Assembly (NCBI GenBank): GCA_903772945.1 | Contig: CAICTM010000055.1 | Span: 84,588 to 148,587, forward strand | Source: Seminavis robusta | Taxonomy: Eukaryota; Bacillariophyta; Bacillariophyceae; Naviculales; Naviculaceae | DNA: 64,000 nt | Direction of reading: 5' to 3' | Shown here: piece after piece, positions 42,665 to 52,798 of the stretch | Layout of the letters: every line of letters starts with the position of its first letter | How positions within the stretch are numbered: position 1 is the first letter of the stretch | Notes under the pieces: generated by a model | The model's database searches: none | What the model was told of the DNA's origin: nothing | What the model saw: only the letters and a program-made list of their open reading frames with translations | Translations under genes and position numbers: made by a program

Positions 42665-43906
42665 TTAGTTAATTTCGTGGTGCATGGATTGGAGCAAAGG
42701 AGCCCCTTGCCAAAACTCAAAAACTCGAAGAGAGACGGTAGTACTGAATGCAATCACCATTCTCGCAATCAAGGGAATGGGTATAACCCTTTGACGCAAG
42801 CGTAGTTCCCTCAGCAAAACATACATGAGGGACCCTGCTCCAGTTGTAAAGGCATAACTCTGTCCTCCAATGGCTACTTCTCGTCCACACATGACATCTC
42901 GCATGATTCCTCCAAAACACATTGTGACGCCGGATGTGGCCGCCACCAATGGCGGTAGTCCTCGACCAATGGCTCCATTGACTCCCACCACTGCAAAGGC
43001 TGCCAGTGCGAGTGTGTCCAGTGCGTAGATGGTTGGGGATGCGTCAAACCGTTTCCCCACGAGTGCTTGCATTTCATCCAACTCGATATGGTTTGACTTG
43101 TCGGTGTCGACAAGTTGAAAGAGTTCCGAGGCGGAAATTGCCGTGGGATCCACTCCAAAAGCAGACGCCACTTTCTGGGTGAATTCTGGATTTCTCTGAC
43201 AGGCTTTGACAAAGGTCTGCAGACTGATACTGCCATCCTCTTCCAGGTTGTCCTTGCCAATAAACTCTTCCATTTCGTTTCGTGCCTGATTTCGGCAATA
43301 AACGGGCCAGAGGAAAAAGGTAGCCATGGATGCTGCTACAGCCGTCACAAGGTAGCTTGGAGTAGTGACCCAGAACACGCCAGGTCTCCCCAGTAAGGAT
43401 GCCGAGGATCCATACAGCAGATTATTGAGTGTTCCTCCTCCAAGACAGGTAATGCAGCCCACCAGAGTGCATCCCACTAGATTCATGCCAGCTTCTCCGG
43501 CTAATTGGGTGCCTACTATGGCAAACAGTGCCGTTCCACTGTAGTCCAATACGGACAGAAACGTGGCTGCCATGCGACTGGTATACGACACGGGCTGCTC
43601 AATAACCTGAAGGCACAACTCTCGTTCCCACTGTGATTCCAATGCTTTTCTGCCGGCCTTTTGGAGTTCTCTTCGTGTAATGATACCATCGCCATTGGAA
43701 TCGAGCTGTTGTCGAAGCATTCGTTGCTCCGTTTGTGTGAGGCGAACCCCATGCTTCGAGGATAATTCGTCAATTTCGACACGCTTGGAAGAAGAGGAGG
43801 AGGATGTCTTGGTCCTCCTGATTGTTGGGCGAAACACAGAGGAGCGCAGGGAGGACGCATATGGTCGAAAAAGGAGAGGTAGAGTTATCAATCTCGCCTG
43901 CATCAT
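42665..43906 (-). CDS. EF-hand-containing UPF0126/TRIC-like membrane protein, probably mitochondrial
   Basis: 413 residues, single exon. N-terminus MMQARLITLPLLFRPYASSL plus RSSVFRPTIRR is basic, amphipathic and lacks acids, a good mitochondrial presequence. EF-hand 1: DSNGDGIITRRE (69-80, all ligand positions intact). The first membrane half starts DYSGTALFAIVGTQLAGEAG (about 121-200) and contains CLGGGTLNNLLYG. A soluble loop follows with a weak EF-like NLEEDGSISLQTF and a good DTDKSNHIELDE (267-278). The second half starts ALDTLALAAFAVVGVNGAIG and contains CFGGIMRDVMCG. The duplicated GGG-like motifs in paired three-helix units are the UPF0126 (YicG)/TRIC-type layout. Bacterial members move glycine or cations. 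Here Ca2+-binding loops are inserted before and between the two halves, suggesting Ca2+ control. It sits between the two channel paralogs. Confidence 0.8.
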   Translation of the reverse strand: MMQARLITLPLLFRPYASSLRSSVFRPTIRRTKTSSSSSSKRVEIDELSSKHGVRLTQTEQRMLRQQLDSNGDGIITRRELQKAGRKALESQWERELCLQVIEQPVSYTSRMAATFLSVLDYSGTALFAIVGTQLAGEAGMNLVGCTLVGCITCLGGGTLNNLLYGSSASLLGRPGVFWVTTPSYLVTAVAASMATFFLWPVYCRNQARNEMEEFIGKDNLEEDGSISLQTFVKACQRNPEFTQKVASAFGVDPTAISASELFQLVDTDKSNHIELDEMQALVGKRFDASPTIYALDTLALAAFAVVGVNGAIGRGLPPLVAATSGVTMCFGGIMRDVMCGREVAIGGQSYAFTTGAGSLMYVLLRELRLRQRVIPIPLIARMVIAFSTTVSLRVFEFWQGAPLLQSMHHEIN

Positions 43907-44577
43907 TGTTGCGAGTTGGAGAGCCTTATGATGAGTTAGAAAGGAAGAAGTCTCATAAAAGGAGGAAGTCCTAACTAGCTAAGGAACAAGGGTAAGCAAA
44001 TGAATGATTCAATCGCCGAAGAGCGCCATTGGCATTCTCATTGTCAGGATCTTGTGCGGTGTGCGGAGCAGACCGGAACAAACTCGCCGACTGGGGGGTA
44101 TCCTGAGGTTTTAACCTGAACCTTCAATTTGATTCGCCTTGTGAGGTGTTTCTTCCAACAGCTCGGGGGCAGGCTGCTCAACTTGATCAATTGCCCATTT
44201 CTGGATTCATTCCTCCTTGCACCCTCTGCTTTTTTAGTAAATCTGGGTTTCCCCGTCGTAACCTTTTCACCCAACCAAAACTCCAATGCACATCTGGTGC
44301 CACATTTTCTCTCAACTTCAGGAAGAAGTTTGCCGGAGGCAACATGTCTGTCTTGTTGGATCGCTCAACTTCTTGAGGTCTGTCTCTGTTCCAGCTTGCA
44401 GAAATGTATGTACAGCATGTTACACAGAAACTCGAATGATTCAATCAAATCCTTTCTCTCAAAGAACGTGGCTACTTTCTGCACATCTATCATCCAAACA
44501 CCACCATAGCATCCGATTGCTTTTGATCATAAATCGACACTCCGTTGCTACCGATACGGTAAGGTACCACCAACACC
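43907..44577. other. Upstream region of channel 2 and of the EF-hand gene
   Basis: 671 bp between the divergent starts. Open frames of up to about 125 codons have no domain and are judged non-coding. Confidence 0.5.
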
Positions 44578-46256
44578 ATGACGACCTCCCATGGACAAAC
44601 CATGATCATTGATCGATGCCAAAGCTTTCATCAGATACCGAGAGTGGCGTCGAACGGAAGCAACAGCGACCGTACCGCTCGTATGGACAGCGAAGACGGG
44701 AGTGACGGAGGAGAAGAACAAAAGCCGAATTACTATAATCATAGCCCTCTTTCCGTGGCAAGTCGAGATAGCACGGCCATTCATCAGCAGCATGGTTACG
44801 GATCAATGCGTTTTCGGAGCAATATGGCGTCGCCAGGACAATCTTCCTTTGTCAACAACCATTATCAGAATGGACATGTCATCACACCAGAAGCCATTCG
44901 ATTCCAAGTGGTCGTTTGGGATGTCGGACCAGTAGATGTTGCCTTGGGACGTGTCCCCATGACCTTTCGTGTCACCATGTTTTGGGATGATGTGGATGAA
45001 GAAACAGCGGATAACGATATTTGTGAAATGTCTTCTTCAGAGGAAGAACAACATCCAAAGAAGAAAAAGACCGAGTGGGCAATGGCAGGGAGACGCAAGG
45101 CATATGAGCGTGTCATCTGTGATGAAACCATTCAAAAAACCATTGATGTTCCGCCCATCTCCTTGCTCAATGTTGTTACATTTGACACTGTTGGAGACCC
45201 AGAAGTATGTGTCCTTGAAGAGAAAAAACAGGTATTCCAGAAACTGATGGATCCTAGTAGGCAACATTCCAAAACAACCCGCCTCATGAGATGGACTTGC
45301 CTCTACAAGGCAACTCTTATGCAGCACAATATGCGGTTGGATCGATTTCCTCACGATGAACATATCTTGACTTTGAAGCTTGGGATCTTGGTGCACAGGA
45401 GACCTGGTTGCCGTTGGGACATGAATCAATATGGGCTAGAGCTGGCTTCTGAAGAAGATTCCATGTACTCCACCCGGATCCCACATGGTTTGATTGTAGA
45501 CCACGCTAAAGTACCAGGTGAGCGAATCGAATCGTAGTTTGTACATGCCCAAATTTGCAGTGCTTTATGGCAACATTCTTATCCTTCTTGCTTTTCATAT
45601 TGATCCCAACAGACTTCAGATACAATGCCAAGGAAGGATTGGACTTTCAGTTTGTTCCGTTGTCCATGGGAGGTGGAACAAACTCCATTTTGGGACATCA
45701 ACCCAACAAGGCAAAGGTCCAACAAGACCACTGTCTTGAAGTTAGGCTCAGGGTTGGCAGAGATTCTGGGTACTACGACCATAACATGATGCCGCTAATT
45801 GGCTTGCTCAATGTTGTGGCCGTGGTTGTGCCTCTAACCCTGGAAGGAACAGACTTCTTCCAAAGAGGTCTCATGCTTTTGAACATTACCTTTGTTCAGA
45901 TTGGAATCCGAATGAATGTGGACAAGCATTTGCCATCGGTTGGGTATCAGATCAAGATGCAGAGGATCATGAACGAATTTTTCTTTTCCTTACTCTTTCT
46001 GGTTTTGGAGAGCAGCGCAGTGTACATTTTGATGGACAGGTTCGGATGGACTGTTGAGTCCACTGAAATGATTGACATGGTGGTTGCAGCCATTGCAATG
46101 ACACATATTATTGTCACTTGGAGCAAGTACTATTGGGACAAGATTGGTCTGGAGAGGAGCTTGAACGGCACTGGACCCTCTGTCAACATGGATTTGGAAG
46201 GTGAGAAAGTGACCAAGAAACGAAAGGATGGCACCCTTCCTGTGTATCGATTGTAG
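44578..46256 (+). CDS. Pentameric ligand-gated ion channel-like protein, paralog 2
   Basis: Two exons, 44578-45517 and 45613-46256 (95-nt GT-AG intron, phase 1, inside the VPDF block), 527 residues. It aligns with paralog 1 over its whole length: TMIIDRC near the start, IRFQVVVWDVGPVDVALGRV, RWTCLYKATLMQHNMRLDRF with PHDEH after it, RRPGCRWDMN, YSTRIPHGLIVDHAKVPDF, SGYYDHNMMPLIGLLNVVAV (M1), FFQRGLMLLNITFVQIGIRM (M2), VDKHLPSVGYQIKMQRIMNE (into M3) and an M4 with AIAMTHIIVTW. The N-terminal low-complexity segment is shorter in polyQ and different in sequence. The C-terminal tail is longer and basic (EGEKVTKKRKDG). As in paralog 1, the second loop cysteine and an N-terminal signal peptide are missing. 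Paralog 1 has no intron at this position. Confidence 0.75.
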
Positions 46257-46988
46257 CAATGATTGAATCGTTGTTTTTAGAGTTGATTGATCTACCAAGC
46301 CACTACCAGTATCATCCTCCCGTATTATTGCTGAATGTGTCCCTGTCCCAAGTCCCATAGTTGAGTTGATTGCTTGCCTGCAGCGGATATTCTTAGATTT
46401 GATCAAGTCGACCCATGTTCCCTCCATCATCCTATTTTTATAAATAAACACATGTGGTTTTCTTATTCAACAGATTAGGTTACCAGGTACTAGTTAGCTA
46501 GAGTACCGGTAGATCCAGCTATGTGCGGAAGTTATTCGGCTGGGGCTTGGGCAAAGGAGGAGGACTATTTCGTCTCCCGGAGACGATTTGCTTTTAGGGG
46601 TAAGGGTACCGATGGGGAGTGGAGGTTTGAATTATACCCCGCGTGCATTACTTAGAGGCCTCTGTAGAAGTCTACGTATTCGACTAGTATTGTATTGACG
46701 GGATACAGTCAACGCATGTACATGCACATGAAAGTCGCCTTGCGTTCTTCACATTTTTCGCATGAATGAGGGATCGGGGCGAAGCAGAGAAAGGGATGAG
46801 CGCGCGGAGCGCGCGAATACTGTTTCAATAAAGCGAGTTAGGTGTTGGTAATAAAAGATTTATGGAAACGGAGACGAGCCAGGAGGCATATGAATTAGCT
46901 AGCTAAGCCGCGTGGGATTCAGGGGCCACAAACGGAGGACCACACGGAACATCGTTGCCACAGCTCACAAAAGAAAGAAGCCACGACA
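46257..46988. other. Intergenic
   Basis: No gene seen. A GC-rich tandem GAGCGCGCG pair lies near 46799-46816, and a TACCGGTA word at 46504. Confidence 0.5.
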
Positions 46989-48328
46989 ATGGTCCATCGT
47001 CGCCAACTGTCTGCTTTCGACTTGGGTTTGTTGGCGGTGACTCTAACGACGCTGTCAACTTTAGTTGTGTGGCTGGAGCAGCGGAGTTCATACCAAGAAA
47101 CACAGCAGCGACGGCTGCATCTTCAAATCCAGGGGCAGTCTCATCAGCAATCCTTCAAGATCCTACAGCTAGCCGACCTGCACTTTGGGGAAGCTTCCGA
47201 TACAGACTGGGGGCCACAGCAAGACATCAACAGTCTGAACGTCTTGGATTCCGTGATTCCGCTAGAGCAACCGGACCTCATTATCTTGAGTGGAGATCAG
47301 ATCACGGCCAACAATATCGACCAGAATGCAACGGCCGTCTATCGGCGAATATGTGATAAGTTACAGCACTATGGTGTACCCTGGGCAATGATATTTGGCA
47401 ACCACGATGACGCCCCTTTGGAAGTCGACGATTCTCAAGATGAAACAAAAATAATTGTGACTCCAGCGAGAACATCACGTGAAGACCTCTTCCATGTCGA
47501 CCACAGTTTTGCGCCTCTCTCACTGACCAGACGGGGAGCTGAGTCAGTGTTTGGAGTGTCCAACTACGTCTTGGATGTTTTTTATAATGGCAGTGGTACT
47601 GGCAACTCTCACAGCAACACTGTGGCACTCCAATTGCTCTTTTTGGATTCCGGTGGTGGGACCTTGCCCAAACAGTTGCTAGCCAATCAGGTCGACTGGT
47701 TCCATCAAAGGCGAAAGCATCACCAGGGCATTCCCATGGTGGCATTTCAGCACATTCCGACCAAAGAGTTTGAGTATGATGGCAATACCTGTCAAGGCAT
47801 GCAAGATGATGGGGTGGATGCACTGTCGCCTGATGCCAACATGGTGGATGCGCTATTGAATGACGGGAATGTGCACTTTCTGGCCGTTGGCCATCAGCAT
47901 GGGAATGACTATTGTTGTTCTTATCAGTCATCTAGTAGCAACAACGACAATAATGATAATGGCAACAACCTGCATTTGTGCTTTGGAAGGCACTCTGGGT
48001 AAGTGCTGAGGTCTGATTGTTTGTGTTCACTCTACCAGAGTTGCTATTGCTGTCTAAACGGTGGGGCCCTTTTATGCGTGTGCCTGCTCATAGTTATGGT
48101 GGTTATGGAAGTTGGGACAGAGGGGCCAGAGTATATGAGTTGTATTTGAACAACAATAACGTGGCCGGTGTGACTGGAGGCGGAGAAGAGGAAAGCGATG
48201 CTGATGAGGAGCAAGAACCAACTTTCACTTGGAATTCATGGGTGAGGATGGAGTCTGGAGACGTTCAAGATGAATACAATCCTTTTGGAAATGGCCAAGA
48301 TGATGATGCAGAATATCGGTTGCGGTGA
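46989..48328 (+). CDS. Membrane-anchored calcineurin-like metallophosphoesterase (purple acid phosphatase/Dcr2-like)
   Basis: Two exons, 46989-47998 and 48094-48328 (95-nt intron, phase 2, joining GRHSG to YGGYGSW); 414 residues. An N-terminal signal anchor (LGLLAVTLTTLSTLVVWL, 12-29) leaves the catalytic domain outside the cytosol. Metal-binding motifs of the dinuclear phosphoesterase fold are all present: LADLHFG (D63, H65), LSGDQ (D103), FGNHDD (N138, H139), FQHIP (H254) and GHQHGND (H301, H303). The closing CFGRHSG-YGGYGSWDRGARV segment is typical of the fungal Dcr2/plant PAP28-29-like group. Substrate unknown; phosphate release from extracellular or luminal esters is the likely role. The tail is acidic and ends EYRLR. 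Confidence 0.85.
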
Positions 48329-48921
48329 CTATGGAATCCACACCTCAGAATTGTTGAACACTTAACCTTGTAAGCTAGTTGGAAACGTACTGTAGCGGGT
48401 TTAGGTTTGTGTGGAGATGCATTTCAGCAGAGTCTGGGTTGCGACATGAACTGCTGGAAGAGCAGGGAGCCCCGAACTGCATCCCGTATCCTTGCCATTG
48501 CATTTTGAGATTCCGCGGACACAGAGTATCCTCGAGTCGAGCCATTGAGACAACTTCAGAGACAATAGCCGAAGATCCATCCTGTGATAATACAACTGCA
48601 ATCATCTTGACTGACAGTTAGTTGAGACCTGGTTGGGAACCCAATTGATCAAATTCAATCATGCGTAAGTTTTCTGGGAGTCAAGGAATTCAGAAGATTC
48701 TCGCATAATATAACATCAATAACTCACAATACCTCACGTTCCCGGTTCTTCATGACGACGTGTCATTGCACGTAAGATGGGGATTCGCATCTCCTCCACT
48801 CCGGAAGGTGAGAGTGATCCGCTTTTATCTCGACACACAACAAAGAATCACAAATCCGCAAACCTTTTGAGAAAACAAGGAAAGAAAACAAGTGTAACGA
48901 AAACCAGCATCCACCAAGCCA
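48329..48921. other. Intergenic
   Basis: 593 bp, promoter side of the carboxypeptidase gene; no gene seen. Confidence 0.5.
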
Positions 48922-50901
48922 ATGCGTCGCTTCTTCATCGTAGCGCTGCTTGTCTCTATGACAACAGCCAAACTCCATGAAAAAACAATGCTGCCCCCCC
49001 GTTCGCTTCCATCCATGGACGATTTTCTTGTGGAAGGGCTGAGTGAAGTGGAACCCGCATACGGAACGTTTGAAGCTGAAGGGCGCATGTATGCAGGGCA
49101 GCTTCCAATGGGTAATGGCGATCGCCATGGCGAACTCATGTTCTGGTTCTTTGTTCCCGACGAACTGGCCACAACTCGGTGACAGTGTGGCTCAATGGAG
49201 GTAAGAAAGAAACAAAAAGAGAGACCAGCATTGGCGGCGCGAGATTTCTCACGTCTTTTACATTTCCTTCTTGCAACCTTCTCCCCAAGGTCCGGGTTGT
49301 TCCTCATTCAATTGCGGTGTGATGTTTGAAAATAGCCCAGTTACTGTTCCTTTGCGACCGGCTGGGTATGCCCGCACCTCAGCCCGCGAGCCCTTTGAAT
49401 ACAATGAGAATGCTTGGACAAAAGCTACAGCAATGCTGTATGTGGAACAACCCGTTGGCGTTGGTTTCTCAACTGGGGGCCCTGACCCTGAAAAGGAAGC
49501 AGATTTGGCGGGGGATTTTTACATCTTCTTGCAAAACTTCTTTCAAGTGTTTGACACCTACCAGTCGTCCAAGCTGTTCATAGTCGGGGAGAGCTACGCT
49601 GGTTACTTTGCGCCTTCGATTGCTTACAAGATCTTCAAGGAGCAGAAGAAGCTGGATGACACCAGTGACATTGCCATCAACTTGGCGGGTGTGGGGCTTG
49701 GCAATGGCTGGGCAAACGCAATGGTCCAGGGTCCAGCAACAATTGATTACGGGTACTGGCACGGCTTGTATGATGAGCACACAAGACAGGCTCTACACGC
49801 CGAATGGAACCATTGCATCAACAGTCCCAAAGACGAAGAGGAACCAACGCCCTTCCACAAAGTGAATCCTCCTGACGATTGTGGAATGATGCTTGCACCG
49901 TTGATGGCGGGAGGAAAAGGTGTGTGGGATGACAACTTGAATGGCCCGGTAAGTTGTGATCACGGATCGACAAACGGAGACGGACAGTTCCATTTCTATT
50001 GTATGAATTCTGACGTTTGAGCTTTTAAAAAAACACGCATCAAAAGAATGCCTACGATGTGACCACATGGGACGGTTATCCCGTCATTTTGGGTGGTAAT
50101 AGCTCCATTGAGAACTTCTTCAACGACCCGAGAGTAAAGGAGAAACTCCACGCCCCTGAGGATGTTTTCTGGAGGGGCTGCATCCCAGGCGCTGGCCGCA
50201 GGCTTCAGGAAGCCAGGCGCTTTCTAGGTTTGTTGGAGAATGACCAACCCATGTCCACCGTGCCATATCTAGCTGAGATGTTAGATGGGGGTAAGTGCTT
50301 GTTGTGCTGTGGCTTATGCTTTGGTGGATCTAGCGAGATGGCTGGTTTCAATATGTTCGGCTCACACTGCTACACTTCCTTCATTTCAGGCGTTCGAGTG
50401 CTTATTTACAACGGAGACCGGGACCTGAGCACCAATGCACAAGGGAGTGAGATGTTGCTGAATGGAATGGAGTGGAGCGGGGCGGAGGAATGGTTCACCA
50501 CACCGCGAGGCTTGTGGGTAAATCCAAAGAACTCCAAAGACAAGACACCAGCGGGCTACGCCAAGTCGCTCAAGGGCCTTGATTTCGTGGTGATCTACAA
50601 TAGCGGGCACCTCGTGCCTTACAATCAGCCCGAGAACGCTCTTGACCTGATCACGAGGTTCATCAAAAACGAAAGCTACTACGATCGCCCTCTTCCCAGC
50701 TTTGACTTCTACCACAAGACACGCAACCCGGGCACGACTCTGGCCAATGGAATGTACCCGTTGATGCCACCGGACAACAGTCAATCGAAAAATAATCACC
50801 ATGGCCTTAACGTGGCCTTGACAGCGATCAGTTCTTTTGTCGCTGGAGCAGCAGTCACCAGCTTCTTCATGGGTCCACGAGGTGGATACCAGAAGTTGTA
50901 G
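48922..50901 (+). CDS. Serine carboxypeptidase (peptidase family S10), with one frameshift in exon 1
   Basis: Exons 48922-49200, 49290-49948, 50047-50290 and 50390-50901; all introns GT-AG (89, 98 and 99 nt). A signal peptide (RRFFIVALLVSMTTA) is followed by an S10 domain: MFWFFVPDE, VTVWLNGG-PGCSSFNCGVMF across intron 1 (oxyanion region), YVEQPVGVGFSTGG, the nucleophile motif IVGESYAGYFAP (Ser about 195), IYNGDRDLST (Asp) and YNSGHLVPYNQPENAL (His). A C-terminal hydrophobic segment (LTAISSFVAGAAVTSFFMG) may anchor it in a vacuolar or other membrane. Near 49150-49165 the frame must shift by one base: the reading frame of the signal peptide hits TGA at 49183, while TGHNSVTVWLNGG continues in another frame. 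The summed exons are one base short of a multiple of three, so a 1-nt deletion, real or sequencing error, is likely. All catalytic residues are otherwise present. Confidence 0.8.
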
Positions 50902-51436
50902 GGAGAAGCCCCAAGTAGACCAAGTCAGCACTTGCTTGCCTTTGCGTAGCATTACTGGTTTTAAATATGTCATCAACTAGCGCACGAAGCATTATCTACG
51001 TTGGCGAGAGTCGAAGTCCTTAGGCAAGCAGCTATCCAGTCATTCCAAACACCTAACCAAGACGGAATCTTCGCTGCAAAATTAGCTGGTCTGGTGTTAG
51101 TGCGCAAGAGGAGACTTATGATTGAAATTTTTGGGGGGAGGCATAACCGATTGAGATCAAAGAGAGTTCGTCAAGTATGTAGCTCGTCGACCGAACAATG
51201 GTTGCTCTGACTCCGCAGTCCTTTCCACAAAGGATGGATTCTATTGATCTCGCTTTGATGTTTTGTTGATTGTGTGCAAACGACTTGGGTTCTTATGAAT
51301 GTGTGGTTGGTGAGAAAAAAAATTGTTGTGATATTCTAGTGAGAGTAGCATCCGAACGCGATGCGATGGAAAGCGTCGGAAACAAACAGCCTTGAATGGC
51401 AAAATGAAAACGATCCGTTGCTGTGACACGATCCGT
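50902..51436. other. 3' intergenic between convergent genes
   Basis: 535 bp, no gene seen. Confidence 0.5.
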
Positions 51437-52798
51437 TTAATAACCTCCAAAGGTGCTTCTTGGTGCTTCGCACTCATCGGCATCTGGTGGGCACCCTTCG
51501 TCGCGGCTTTCATCGTCCATAAGTGTCGCCATGACACAAGCTGCAATGATGAGAGATGCCCCAGCATAGTCGGACAAGCCAAAGGTTTCGCCCAAAGTGA
51601 CTGCGGCCAAGCCAGCGGCAAAGAGTGGCTCGGTAGTCAAAATCAAGGATGCATCTGTAGCTGGGACACGCACAAAGGCTTTGGATTCAATCCACAATGC
51701 AAGGGCAGTGGTTACCAAGCCCGTGTACAACACTCCCGCCAAGGCCGTGGGGGACGCCAGAATGGCTCCAAAGTCCGGTACAGCAAAGGACCAGTTGTCG
51801 AGTCCACCGTTTTGAATGATGGGCGTGAGTTCAAACATGACAAACGATGCCAATGCAACAACAGCGAGTTTGATGGCAGATACGGCCAAAGCAGTGTCTG
51901 GTCGTTTGGCCATGAGTTCTTCCAGCATCAAGTATCCAAGGCCAAATCCAATGGGCTGCGCAAACGAGAGCAAGTCTCCGACATTGGGACCTCCAGCGGC
52001 ACCCTGCAGTTCTACCACTGCCACTCCAGCCACTGCAATGGAGGCAGGAATGAGTCGCTTGAAGTCAAATTGAGTCGATTGCATCATGGTCTCCTTGGCC
52101 TTGTTGACTCGCATCCACTCTGCAATGATAGCCACAAATACACAGTGCAAGGAGCAAATGACACAAGACCGGGAAGCTGTGGTGCTGAGCAGTCCCAATG
52201 TTTGTCCCAGATACCCAAAAGCCACCCAAGATCCACAAATAAAAGCCCCTTTTAGCGTTTCCCAGTCCATGCCGGTTCTTCGAGTAGAGGCAATAGCTCC
52301 CGGTGCCAACGCCAAGGCAGCCACGGCAAATCGAGTGACTGCGTATAGTGACGAATCCACACCTGGTTCGGCCATGATCATCTTGGCAATGGGAAAGTTG
52401 GAAGCCCATAAACCGCAAAGCAGAACCACTGATCCTCTCCAAAAGAGTCCTTCCAATGGACTAACTTCAGCAGTTTCTTGCTCCGCTGCGGCGACCACAA
52501 TCTCGGTACTGCTGCTAGATACGTCAAACGCGGCAAACATTTCCTTTTCCTGGTCCAGAGTTTCTTGCAAGTACGCCATCTCCAGCGGCTCCGTGTTCCC
52601 TGAAGAAGTAATGCTGCTGCCGATGACCTCGGATACATTTTGCTTGGTATCAAATGCCAACAAACTTGTAGTTGAAGGTCTTGGTTGTGCTAGGCCATGC
52701 ACGGCCCTGTTGAACCCATGGATATTGGACGGCAGCGGCTGGAATGCGGAGACCTGATAACTCGCAAGCAGCGCAGTAAAAGCAACGGCAGAAATCAT
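51437..52798 (-). CDS. Plastid-targeted EamA/DMT-family transporter
   Basis: 453 residues, single exon. The N-terminus MISAVAFTALLASYQVSAFQ ends in the diatom plastid motif VSA|FQP (A18|F19). A stromal-type linker of about 90 residues follows, then ten hydrophobic segments in two EamA halves. First half: GSVVLLCGLWASNFPIAKMI, VTRFAVAALALAPGAI, GSWVAFGYLGQTLGL and CVFVAIIAEWM. Second half: DLLSFAQPIGFGLGYLMLEE, VLYTGLVTTALALWIESKAF, DASLILTTEPLFAAGLAAV and YAGASLIIAACVMATLM. DASLI..TEPLFA is the usual EamA C-terminal motif. It probably moves a metabolite across a plastid envelope membrane; the substrate cannot be told. The tail is acidic with two cysteines (GCPPDADECEAP). Confidence 0.85.
   Translation of the reverse strand: MISAVAFTALLASYQVSAFQPLPSNIHGFNRAVHGLAQPRPSTTSLLAFDTKQNVSEVIGSSITSSGNTEPLEMAYLQETLDQEKEMFAAFDVSSSSTEIVVAAAEQETAEVSPLEGLFWRGSVVLLCGLWASNFPIAKMIMAEPGVDSSLYAVTRFAVAALALAPGAIASTRRTGMDWETLKGAFICGSWVAFGYLGQTLGLLSTTASRSCVICSLHCVFVAIIAEWMRVNKAKETMMQSTQFDFKRLIPASIAVAGVAVVELQGAAGGPNVGDLLSFAQPIGFGLGYLMLEELMAKRPDTALAVSAIKLAVVALASFVMFELTPIIQNGGLDNWSFAVPDFGAILASPTALAGVLYTGLVTTALALWIESKAFVRVPATDASLILTTEPLFAAGLAAVTLGETFGLSDYAGASLIIAACVMATLMDDESRDEGCPPDADECEAPRSTFGGY

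Noticed and set aside
44129-44509. Plus-strand frame of 126 codons upstream of channel 2
   Set aside because: No domain; lies in the 5' region and is not similar to anything upstream of channel 1.
51392-52255. Plus-strand open frame of 287 codons across the EamA gene
   Set aside because: It is antisense to a transporter with clear membrane segments and plastid motif; its own product is Ser/Gly/Cys-rich without any domain.
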